Shown one piece after another: positions 48,858 through 59,500 of a DNA stretch of 64,000 nucleotides. The position numbers and the translations under genes are program-made. The stretch is from Euptelea pleiosperma (taxonomy: Eukaryota; Streptophyta; Magnoliopsida; Ranunculales; Eupteleaceae), in NCBI GenBank assembly GCA_035048495.1, contig CM068548.1, forward strand, positions 744,001-808,000, in the 5' to 3' direction. Each line of letters begins with the position of its first letter. The first letter of the stretch is position 1. The notes beneath the pieces were generated by a model. That model did not search any database, was not told the DNA's origin, and saw only the letters and a program-made list of their open reading frames with translations.

Positions 48858-49735
48858 ACCAGCACCTGAACCACCTCCACAAACCGTGCAAGTGCTGTGC
48901 ATCCCAGTCGAAATCACCACCCAGCGTTTCCGCCCTCTATTGGGGCCATCTTCTCCCCCACGTCTCCCCATCTTGAGAGGACAATGGTCTCACTTCTCCA
49001 CGAGGACTGAACCAACCGTCTTCTTCTTCTTCCTGATCTGCTCGCCAGAAGCACCATCGTCTTGTCATTTAGCACCTGCGATCTCCAACAGCTGGCTCTC
49101 CATCGCCACAAACAGCGACCCTCAGTCACGAGCAGACCTGCAACATCGAGTTACAGGTCCATTTATCACCGCCTCTCCACATGCAGCGCCTCCAACTCTT
49201 CCTATTCAAAAGCGGCACCTGCTGCTTGATCTCCTCTCAGCCGTCCTCACCCTCTCTTCTTCTTCATTCTTGAACTCTCCTTTCTCTCAAGCTCTCTCAT
49301 CTCCACTGAACCTTCATTTCTCCTACGTTGCTGGTGTTGTAGGCGGCAACACCAAGCAACCCAGCTCCACTAGCCAGCGGTTTTCACAAAACCAAAAAGA
49401 AAAAAAAAAAAGAAAAGAAAAGAAGCCAGAAAAGAAAAGAAAAAGAAGAGGAAGAGAGGAAGAGGAGGGCGGTCCTCACCTGTGACGCTTCTACCACCGT
49501 CCTCCACTTCAAGGTGCTACTGCACCAGACCGTTGCAGCCTCCTCCACGAACCGCCAGCCACTACACCGCCTACTACTTCAACGGCCAAGCCGTTAAGTT
49601 CTCCTCCTAGCTGCCTCCTCCTCACGATCTATCCCTTGCAAGCTCGCCTTCCACACCCTGCAGATCTATGCACCATGACCATTTGGCCCACAACTTCTTA
49701 AGCAAGGCCGTTGGTCACCATTCTCACCACAAACA

Positions 49736-49795
49736 GAGTAAAATTATGAGGTTCGGTTGCGAGAAAGTCACTTGTTATAGGCTTCGGAATGTAAC
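49736..49795. repeat. 60-bp satellite sliver between two LTRs
   Basis: GAGTAAAATTATGAGGTTCG through CTTCGGAATGTAAC is a partial 177-bp monomer. The TTATGAGGTTCGG variant matches a monomer near 42293. It shows that the LTRs on either side came from different insertions, with the LTR at 49796 having entered after ...GTAAC. Confidence 0.9.
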
Positions 49796-50442
49796 TGATA
49801 TTCGCTCAAAAGTGCTTATTTTAAGCAATTATCCTTTTAGCGTTATTGCATTCTCCTACGTAAAATACTCTATTTACCTACTTTTCTATGTAAGAGTCTC
49901 TTGTGTTGCGTAGAACACACTTTTCTGGACGAAATGGTATATTTGCATGCATTAAACACATTTTCGGAAGTCTAGACATGTAGTCATTCTGATAGAGTCT
50001 CATTACGCGCTTCTTCTGTCGCAGGAAACCCCGATGGGACAATTCTCGAGACTTGCGAGCCCACATCGATCAGGAAAGCCCATTATCAAAGCTTAAAGAG
50101 CCCACATGCTATGACTAAAAGATATGGGCCAACTATGAGGACCAAAAAGCCAGCCTAAAGAACGAAGAGAGCAGGAGAGCCAATGACCAAGAGACGGACC
50201 AAAGCGTTTAAAGCCACATGAGTCAGCAAAGAATGATAGTCGACTCTACTAGAGAAGCATGAGGATGGTCACAGTGAAGACCAGGGTTCCAGACCCTCCG
50301 CCAGTGCTTTTTTCCATTTTTTTGATACTTTTTCTCTCATCTCTTCTTATTCTCTCTCTCTCTTCATCTCTCGATCCTCGAATCTACTGACCTAACCCCA
50401 GAACTCCTACCCATCGGCTCTATCTCATCTCCCTTAGCTTTC

Positions 50443-50473
50443 TGACCATTGGATCTTCCATCGGACCGTTGGA
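50443..50473 (+). promoter_or_regulatory. Reduced MSA-like cluster, second LTR
   Basis: TGACCATTGGA (50443, core lost) and GGACCGTTGGA (50463) remain at 20-bp spacing; one unit of the triplet is deleted. Confidence 0.4.
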
Positions 50474-50799
50474 TCTCTCTAGATCTGTCGATCTACCAAT
50501 CTGAGTCCCAATCAAGTCACCATCCATCCGATCGCCATCAAACTGTCTGTCACATCATCTTGTGAGATGATGGACATCATCAATCCATACGGGCCAGTAG
50601 CCGGGCCCATCTTCATCGACCCACTGTCCGACCAGTTAGTGGACCCCGCGAATTTCAAAATAATTTTAATTAAATGGGGGGTCCACTAATTGGGGAGATT
50701 CCCCATAAAAAAGTAGTGTTTTACTTAAAAATAAAAAAAATAAAAAAATAAAAAAATAAAAAAAAAAAAATTTTCTTATTTTTTTTATTTTCAAAAACC

Positions 50800-50825
50800 C
50801 CCTATTTCCATTAAAGGAAATAGGG
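50800..50825. repeat. CCCTATTTCC inverted repeat, second LTR
   Basis: CCCTATTTCC / GGAAATAGGG with a 6-base loop, followed by AAGCTTTAAAAAGG, where the TATA box appears weakened relative to the 48650 copy. Confidence 0.75.
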
Positions 50826-51049
50826 AAGCTTTAAAAAGGGGAAGGAGGGGGACGAACCCTAATTTCCAAACCCTAATCCTCCTCTAATCCCCTCCTTTCT
50901 CTCTCAAAACCTTCCCTTGCCATTCTTCCTCCTCCTCTTCCCTTCTCCTCTCCTTCCCCTTTACTCTCCCCCTCGTTTTGGCCCCATCTCCCTCTTCTTT
51001 TTCTTCTTTTCGTTCCACCTTCTTCTTCATCTTCTTCACCGTTTTTCCA

Positions 51050-51074
51050 CCGGAGTTGCAGCCTGCAACTCCGG
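51050..51074. repeat. GTTGCAG palindrome, second LTR (first)
   Basis: CCGGAGTTGCAG and its reverse complement, 12-bp arms, 1-base spacer. Confidence 0.85.
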
Positions 51075-51337
51075 CCACCACCTGCTCCTCCAAGAATAGC
51101 GTCTACAACTCTCCCCCGGACGTTGCTCATCTTCATCCCAAGGACTGCAAGGTCGATCTCCCTTGTTTTCAAGAAGTCTTACGGTCTGGCCGTTTACACG
51201 GTCAAGACTCAAAATCCAGCCATTTGCAGCACCGTGCAACCCCTCCAACACCGTCACCATCACCACCATCCAGCTTCATCCACCGATCTAGCCACCTACA
51301 ACCCACCTGGACTTCACCCTACAACCTATCGGTAAGC

Positions 51338-51401
51338 TTCTTCTTCTTCTTCTTCTTCTTTTTCTTTTTCTTCTTTTTCTTTTTCTTCTTTTTTTTTTTA
51401 T
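51338..51401. repeat. (CTT)n / T-rich microsatellite
   Basis: CTTCTT units grading into T-rich sequence immediately before the next GTTGCA palindrome. Confidence 0.9.
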
Positions 51402-51405
51402 TTCA

Positions 51406-51429
51406 CCGGAGTTGCAGGTGCAACTCCGG
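51406..51429. repeat. GTTGCA palindrome, second LTR (second)
   Basis: CCGGAGTTGCA and TGCAACTCCGG, 11-bp arms, 2-base spacer, flanked by a CTT tract. Confidence 0.85.
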
Positions 51430-51908
51430 TCATCTTCTACGGCGAGATTTTCTTCTCCTCGTGCTCTACCTGCTAGTGCTTCTTCTTCTTCTACAACCCA
51501 CCACCTTGCTGCCAAGAGCAGCAAAGAGCAACCACCATTCTGCTCCTCTTCCACTTTCTCCTCCAAACGGGTTGCACGAGTTGCTGATCGCCTCCCTCCA
51601 CTGCTCCCACCTGCATCCTCACCTCCTCAAGGTGTGCACGAGCACCATCCTTCACCATTTCACCTGCTGCTCCGCCTCTTGCTACAGCAAGGCAGCACCG
51701 TTCCATAAGTCCCCATCATTTTCGGCCAGATCTCCATGGAAACCAGTGGCCTCTCCTAGTGATATCCACGGTTCATCACCTCACTAGAGCTCCTCTCCTC
51801 CAAGCCTTGGAAACTCTAGTATTTCCCATGCACCTCACGGCAACCACGTGTCCTCACATGCAATCAACACCATCACGCCCATTCCTTTGGCTGTGATCAT
51901 CCATCAAG

Positions 51909-52382
51909 GTAAGTGATCCATGGTTTGAATCTCTTTCTTTCTCTTAATCTCTACTTCTTTCTCTCTCTTCACATAGTTTTCTCTCTCTAGGATATTGCTA
52001 TACTTTTCTCTCTCTAAATCTCACTTCCTCTCTCTAACTTTCTCTCTAGAAAATCCCTTTCTCTCTAAGTTTAATTTTCTCTCTCCAAATGCTTTCTAGA
52101 ATAGTTTCCTTTTAGTTGATTCAATTTTGTAAGAACTTTTGATTAATTATTAAATTGAAATCCCTTTATTCATTGTGTTTTCATCTCATTTTATTTCAGT
52201 TTTTTTTTATTTAGTGCATAAATCTCGACTATCAAAAATCAGATTTTAACTCCGATCTCCATCTCTCTCATCTCTCCACCATTCTAAGTAGTTTTCATCA
52301 TTATTGTTCTTTAATTACCCTAACCCCGAGTGCGGACGATACCCGACACGAGCCACTGTGCAAATCTACATTTTTTTTGCAG
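51909..52382 (+). other. Putative LTR-internal intron (first)
   Basis: AAG then GTAAGTGATCC at 51909 is a near-ideal plant 5' splice site. TTTTTTTTGCAG ending at 52382 is a strong 3' splice site. The 474-bp interior is rich in TCTCTCTCTA. A conserved block (52325-52358, CCCCGAGTGCGGACGATACC then CGACACGAGCCAC) lies just upstream of the acceptor. Confidence 0.55.
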
Positions 52383-53087
52383 ATTAAGTGAACCAAATCG
52401 GAGAAATTACAAATATTGTTGAACCTTAGGGTTTCCGTAACCAACGACGCGGAAAAATCCTATTTTCACCGCCCTTCACGATCATCTCCTCCACTGGACT
52501 TACCAGCAAACCCACCGTGATCTTCTTCTCCGGGCATCCACCATTAAAACTGGCAGCATCTTCTTAGACCTGAAATCCACTTTGGCTTCTCGATCTCTTC
52601 CCCTTTGATCACTCCCTACACGATCAGCAAAGAGGTTGCATATGCAATCGTAATCCTCATCTCTTTACCGCCAAGCAACAAGGTCAACAACGAAACAAAT
52701 CTGCAGATCTGTCCGTCACCTTCATCTCTAGCCGTCCACAGGTGTTGCCATTCTCTCTGCACCACGGGTTCTGCATCCTCATCTCCAGCCAACCTGCAAC
52801 AGGCCAGTTCTTCAAGGCTTCCCTCCAAAGCCTGAAATTTTTGGCCGTGGGATCAATCTCCTCCCACACACCACTGTTAAGTGGATACGCAACTCTCTGC
52901 CGTCCACCTTGCCGGGAACCACCACGGTTGAACTCCCATAAGCCATAATACCATCCCATCAAGGAAGATACATCTTCTTCAACTCCAACAGCCTGCAACA
53001 CCTTCTGCAAGTGCGCCCTTCTCCTCTCGTTCGCCCTCATTCCGCATGTGCTCCTCATAGTGAAATTAACCTAAAGCCCCTCCATTG

Positions 53088-53511
53088 GTAAGTGGTGAGT
53101 GGTTTAATCCATTCACCTTCTCTCTTATCACTATTTCTAAGCTTAGTTTTCCTTTTTATTTTTATTTTATTTTATTTGTAGCTTTCTATTTCTTTGTTTA
53201 GCTAATGTCTTGGATTGAATGAATTTTTGTAAGGATTTTTTTTATTCAATAAAGCTTAGTTTACTTTTGCACTATTGTGTTTTAATTATCATGATCAGTT
53301 AGTTCTTGTTCTAAGCATTTGTGGAAATTCTCTCTTTAAAATCTCAAGAAAGTTTTAATCTCATTTCATCACCATTCTCATTCCTCAAATCTCTTCACAT
53401 AGTATTTTTCAAAAGAAAAGCTGTCATTTTATGTGTCTAAATTGCGCAAACTAATCCCGAGTGCGGATCGACATCCGACACGAATCCCTATACAGATCTA
53501 AAATTTTGTAG
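53088..53511 (+). other. Putative LTR-internal intron (second)
   Basis: TTG then GTAAGTGG at 53088 and AAAATTTTGTAG ending at 53511, 424 bp apart. A diverged version of the conserved block (CCCGAGTGCGGATCGACATC) precedes the acceptor. Same position relative to the LTR end as the others. Confidence 0.5.
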
Positions 53512-53591
53512 GATTTAAGAATCGGATCAATTTACAAATGCGTTGAAGTTAGGGTTTCCGTAACCAACGACGCGGAAAAATCCTACTTTCA

Positions 53592-56500
53592 ATAAGCTTA
53601 GGAATGTAACGCACAAACTGAGTCTAATTAGAGACATTGACGCACGGATGGAGCGAACTTGTTTCGACTATCCCGAATCTTTTTCCAAGACTTCAAATGT
53701 GTTGAAACAATTGTAATGGAAGAGTTTGAGTCAAATTACGAGGTCCGGTTGCGAGAAAGTCACTTGTTATAGGCTTCGGAATGTAACACACAAACTGAGT
53801 CCAATTAGAGACATTGACTCACGGATGGAGCAAACTTGTTTCGACAGTCCCGAATCTAATTCCAACACTTCAAATGTGATAAGACAATTGTAATAGAAGA
53901 TATTGAGTCAAATTATGAGGTCCGGTTGCGATAAAGTCACTAGTTATAGGCTTCGGAATGTAACACACAAACTAAGTCAATTAGAGTCATTGACGCACGA
54001 ATGTAGCAAACTTCTTCCGACGGTCCCAAATCTAATTCCAACATTTCAAATGTCTTAAAACAATTGTAATAGAAGATATTGAGTCGAATTACGAGGTCCG
54101 GTTACGAAAAAGTCAGTAATTATAGGCTTAGGAATGTAACACACAAACTGAGTCCAAATAGAGACACTGACAAAAGAATGGAGCAAACTTGTTCCGACTA
54201 TCCCGAATCTTGTTCCAACACTTCAAATGTGTTGAAACAATTGTAATGGAAGAGTTTGAGTAAAATTACGAGGTCCGGTTGTGGGAAAGTCACTTGTTAT
54301 AGGCTTCGGAATGTAACACACAAACTGAGTCCAATTAGAGACATTGACGCACAGATGGAGCAAACTTCTTCCGACAGTCCCGAATCTAATTCCAACACTT
54401 CAAATGTGTTAAAACAATTGTAATAGATGATATTCAGTCAAATAACGAGGTCCAGTTGCGAAAAAGTCAGTAATTATAGGATTAGGAATGTAACACACAA
54501 ACTGAGTCCAATTAGAGACATCGACGCACAGAGGGAGCAAACCTGTTCCGAGAGTCCCGAATCTTCTTCCAACACTTCAAATGTGTTGAAACAATTGTGA
54601 TGGAATAGTTTGAGTAAAATTACGAGGTCTGGTTGAGAGAAAGTCACTTGTTATAGGCTTCGGAATGTAACACAAACTGAGTCCAATTAGAGACATTGAC
54701 GCACGGATGGAGCAAACTTGTTCCGACAGTCTCGAATTTAATTCCAACACTTCAAAGGTGTTAAAACAATTGTAATAGAAGATATTGAGTTAAATTATGA
54801 GATCCGGTTGAGAAAAAGTCAGTAATTATAGGCTTAGGAATGGAACGCACAAACTGAGTCCAATTAGAGACATTGATGAACGAATGGAGCAAACTTGTTC
54901 CGCCTGTCCCAAATCTTGTTCCAAGACTTCAAATGTGTTGAAACAATAATAATGGAATAGTTTGAGTAAAATTACGATGTCCGGTTGTGAGAAAGTCACT
55001 TGTTATAGGCTTCGGAATGTAACACAAACTGAGTCCAATTAGAGACATTGACGCACAAATGGAGCAAACTTGTTCCGACAGTCCCGAATCTAATTCCAAC
55101 ACTTCAAATGTGTTAAAACAATTGTAATAGAAGATATTCAGTCAAATTATGAGGTCCAGTTGCGAAAAAGTCAGTAATTATAGGCTTAGGAATGTAACGC
55201 ACAAACTGAGTCCAATTAGAGACATTGACGAACGAATGGAGCAAACTTGTTCCGCCTGTCCCGAATCTTGTTCCAAGACTTCAAATGTGTTGAAGCAATA
55301 ATAATGGAATAGTTTGAGTAAAATAACGAGGTCCGGTTGTGAGAAAGTCACTTGTTGTAGGCTTCGGAATGTGACACACAAACTGAGTCCAATTAGAGAC
55401 ATTGACGCATAGATGGAGCAAACTTCTTCCGACAGTCCCGAATCTAATTCCAACACTTCAAATGTGTTAAAACAATTATAATAGAAGATATTCAGTCAAA
55501 TTACGAGGTCCAGTTGCGAAAAAGTCAGTAATTATAGGCTTAGGAATGTAACGCACAAACTGAGTCCAATTAGAGACATTGACGAACGAATGGAGCAAAC
55601 TTGTTCCGCCTGTCCCGAATCTTGTTCCAAGACTTCAAATGTGTTGAAACAATAATAATGGAATAGTTTGAGTAAAATTAAGAGGTCCGGTTGCGAGAAA
55701 GTCACTTGTTATAGGCTTCGGGATGTAACACAAACTGAGTCCAATTAGAGACATTGATGTACGGATGGAGCAAACTTGTTTCGACAGTCCCGAATCTAAT
55801 TCCAACACTTCAAATGTGTTAAAACAATTGTAATAGAAGACATTGAGTCAAATTACGAGGTCTGGTTGTGAAAAAGTCAGTAATTATAGGCTTAGGAATG
55901 TTACGCACAAACTGAGTCCAATTAGAGACATTGACGAACAAATGGAGCAAACTTGTTCCGCCTTACCCGAATCTTATTCCAACACTTCAAATGTGTTGAA
56001 ACAATAATAATGAAAGAGTTTGAGTAAAATTATGAGGTCCGGTTGCGAGAAAGTCACTAGTTATAGGCTTCGGAATGTAACACACAAACTGAGTCCAATT
56101 AGAGACATTGACGCACGGATGGAGCAAACTTCTTCCGCCTGTCCCGAATCTTCTTCCAACACTTCAAATGTGTTGAAACAATAATAATGGAATAGTTTGA
56201 GTAAAATTACAAGGTCCGGTTACGGGAAAGTCACTTTTATAGGATTCGGAATGTAACACAAACTGAGTCCAATTAGAGACATTCTGACAGTCCCGAATCT
56301 AATTCCAACACTGCAAATGTGTTAAAACAATTGTAATAGAAGATATTCAGTCAAATTACGAGGTCCGGTTGTGAAAAAGTCACTAGTTATAAGCTTAGGA
56401 ATGTAACGCACAAACTGAGTCTAATTAGAGGCTTTGACGCACGGATGGAGCAAACTTCTTCCGACAGTCCTGAATCTTATTCCAACACTACAAATGTCTT

Positions 56501-59500
56501 AAAAGAAATGTAATAGAAGATATTGAGTCAAATTACGAGGTCCGATTGCGAAAAAGTCAGTAATTATAGGCTTAGGAATGTCACGCACAAACTAAGTCCA
56601 ATTAGAGACATTGACGAACGAATGGAGCAAACTTGTTCCGCCTGTCCCGAATCTTGTTCCAAGACTTCAAGTGTGTTAAAACAATAATAATGGAATAGTT
56701 TGAGTAAAATTACGAGGTCCGGTTACGAGAAAGTCAATTGTTATAGGTTTCGGAATGTAACACAAACTGAGTCCAATTAGAGACATTGACGCACGGATGG
56801 AACAAACTTGTTCCAAGAGTCCCGAATCTAATTCCAACACTTCAAATGTGTTAAAAAAATTGTAATAGAAAATATTCAGTCAAATTACGAGGTCCGGTTG
56901 TGAAAAAGTCACTAGTTATAAGCTTAGGAATGTAACGTACAAACTGAGTCTAATTAGAGACATTCACGCACGGATGGAGCGAACTTATTTCGACTATCCC
57001 GAATCTTGTTCCAAGACTTCAAATGTGTTGAAACAATTGTAATGGAAGAGTTTGAGTCAAATTACGAGGTCCGGTTGCGAGAAAGTCACTTGTTATAGGC
57101 TTAGGAATGTAACACAGAAACTGAGTCCAATTAGAGGCATTGACGCACGGATGGTGCAAACTTCTTCCGCCTATCCCGAATCTTCTTCCAACACTTCAAA
57201 GTGTTGAAACAATAATAATGGAATAGTTTGAGTAAGATTACGAGGTCCGGATGCGAGAAAGTCACTTGTTATAGCTTTCGGAATGTAACACACAAACTGA
57301 GTCAAATTAGAGGCATTGACGCACAGATGGAGCAAACTTTTTCCGACAGTCCTGAATCTTATTCCAACACTACAAATGTCTTAAAACAATTGTAATAGAA
57401 GATATTGAGTCAAATTATGAGGTCCGATTGCGAAAAAGTCAGTAATTATAGGCTTAGGAATGTCATGCACAAACTGAGTCCAATTAGAGACATTGACGAA
57501 CGAATGGAGCAAACTTGTTCCGCCTGTCCCGAATCTTGTTCCAAGACTTCAAATGTGTTGAGACAATAATAATTGAATAGTTTGAGTAAAATTACGAGGT
57601 CCGGTTGCAAGAAAGTCACTTGTTATAGGCTTCGGAATGTAAACAAACTGAGTCCAATTAGAGACATTGACGCACGGATGGAGCAAACTTGTTCCGACAG
57701 TCCCGAATTAATTCCAACACTTCAAATGTGTTAAGACAATTGTAATAGAAGATATTCAGTCAAATTACGAGGTACGGTTGTGAAAAAGTCACTAGTTATA
57801 AGCTTAGGAATGTAACGCACAAACTGAGTCTAATTAGAGGCATTGACGCACGGATGGAGCAAACTTCTTCCGACAGTCCTGAATCTTATTCCAACACTAC
57901 AAATGTCTTAAAACAATTGTAATAGAAGATATTGAGTCAAATTACGAGGTCCGATTGCGAAAAAGTCAGTTATTATAGGCTTAGGAATGTCACGCACAAA
58001 CTGAGTCCAATTAGAGACATTGACGAACGAATGGAGCAAACTTGTTCCGCCTATCCCGAATCTTGTTCCAAGACTTCAAATGTGTTGAAACAATAATAAT
58101 GGAATAGTTTGAGTAAAATTACGAGGTCCAGTTGTGAGAAAGTCACTTGTTATAGGCTTCGGAATGTAACACAGAAACTGAGTCCAATTAGAGACATTGA
58201 TGCACAGATGGAGCAAACTTGTTCTGACAGTCCCGAATCTAATTCCAACACTTCAATTGTGTTAAAACAATTGTAATAGAAGATATTCAGTCAAATTACG
58301 AGGTCCAGTTGCGAAAAAGTTGTAATTATAGGCTTAGGAATGTAACGCACAAACTGAGTCCAATTAGAGACATTGATGAACGAATGGAGCAAACTTGTTC
58401 CGCCTGTCCCGAATCTTGTTCCAAGACTTCAAATGTGTTGATACAATAATAATGGAATAGTTTGAGTAAAATTAAGAGGTCCGGTTGCGAGAAAGTCACT
58501 TGTTATAGGCTTCGGGATGTAACACAAACTGAGTCCAATTAGAGACATTGACATACGGATGGAGCAAACTTGTTTCGACAGTCCCGAATCTAATTCCAAC
58601 ACTTCAACTGTGTTAAAACAATTGTAATAGAAGACATTGAGTCAAATTACGAGGTCTGGTTGTGAAAAAGTCAGTAATTATAGGCTTAGGAATGTTACGC
58701 ACAAACTGAGTCCAATTAGAGACATTGACGAACGAATGGAGCAAACTTGTTCCGCCTTACCCGAATCTTGTTCCAACACTTCAAATGTGTTGAAACAATA
58801 ATAATGAAAGAGTTTGAGTAAAATTATGAGGTCCGGTTGCGAGAAAGTCACTAGTTATAGGCTTCGGAATGTAACACGCAAACTGAGTCCAATTAGAGGC
58901 ATTGACGCACGGATGGTGCAAACTTCTTCCGCATGTCCCGAATCTTCTTCCAACACTTCAAATGTGTTGAAACAATAATAATGGAATAGTTTGAGTAAAA
59001 TTACAAGGTCCGGTTGCGGGAAAGTCACTTGTTATAGGCTTCGGAATGTAACACAAACTGAGTCCAATTAGAGACATTGACGCACGGATGGAGCAAACCT
59101 GTTCCGACAGTCCCGAATCTAATTCCAACACTGCAAATGTGTTAAAACACTTGTAATAGAAGATATTCAGTCAAATTACGAGGTCCGGTTGTGAAAAAGT
59201 CACTAGTTATAAGCTTAGGAATGTAACGCACAAACTGAGTCTAATTAGAGGCATTGTCGCACGGATGGAATAAACTTCTTCCGACAGTCCTGAATCTTAT
59301 TCCAACACTACAAATGTCTTAAAACAATTGTAATAGAAGATATTGAGTCAAATTACGAGGTCCGATTGCGAAAAAGTCAGTAATTATAGGCTTAGGAATG
59401 TCATGCACAAACTGAGTCCAATTAGAGACATTGACGAACGAATGGAGCAAACTTGTTCCGCCTGTCCCGAATCTTGTTCCAAGACTTCAAATGTGTTGAA

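Larger units (their letters stand above)
47642..49735 (+). mobile_element. 3' LTR, truncated at its end
   Basis: Begins TGATATTCGCTC after the polypurine tract and contains the triple MSA-like motif, A-rich tract, inverted repeats, TATA box and GTTGCA palindrome. It breaks off near 49735 (CTCACCACAAAC) where satellite begins, so its splice sites and terminal segment are missing. The frame 48766-49485 begins with TTG and is serine/proline-rich low-complexity sequence, so I do not call it a gene. Confidence 0.85.
43359..53591 (+). mobile_element. Mosaic Athila-like LTR retrotransposon insertion
   Basis: A 10.2 kb composite in plus sense. Order: 5' LTR start (43359-43896), pol fragment (43897-45699), non-coding 3' internal region (45700-47641), 3' LTR start (47642-about 49735), 60 bp of satellite, and another LTR (49796-53591) ending CCTACTTTCA. 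The flanks are ATAGG (43354-43358) and ATAAG (53592-53596), four of five bases alike but in different monomer subtypes. This is not the clean duplication seen at the single insertions. I read it as at least two elements joined by deletion and recombination. Confidence 0.75.
49796..53591 (+). mobile_element. Second LTR with a duplicated 3' portion
   Basis: Begins TGATATTCGCTC after satellite. It carries two MSA-like motifs (one degraded), the A-rich tract, the CCCTATTTCC inverted repeat and two GTTGCA palindromes. LTR-end sequence occurs twice: one ends CCTATTTTCA at 52468, the other ends CCTACTTTCA at 53591, each preceded by a putative intron and CCGTAACCAACGACGCGGAA. The segment 52469-53591 could be a tandem duplication of the LTR end or the remnant of a recombined second LTR. 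No primer binding site follows 52468. The left flank (GTAAC) and right flank (ATAAG) do not match. The frame 50978-51787 starts with TTG and is low complexity. Confidence 0.75.

Noticed and set aside
48766..49485. 239-codon frame after the LTR TATA box, and the similar 269-codon frame at 50978-51787
   Set aside because: Both begin with TTG rather than ATG and are serine/proline/leucine-rich translations of CT-rich sequence and microsatellites, with no recognisable domain.
52469..52490. Primer binding site after the LTR end at 52468
   Set aside because: CCGCCCTTCACGATC does not resemble the TGG-initial tRNA-complementary sites of plant gypsy elements.
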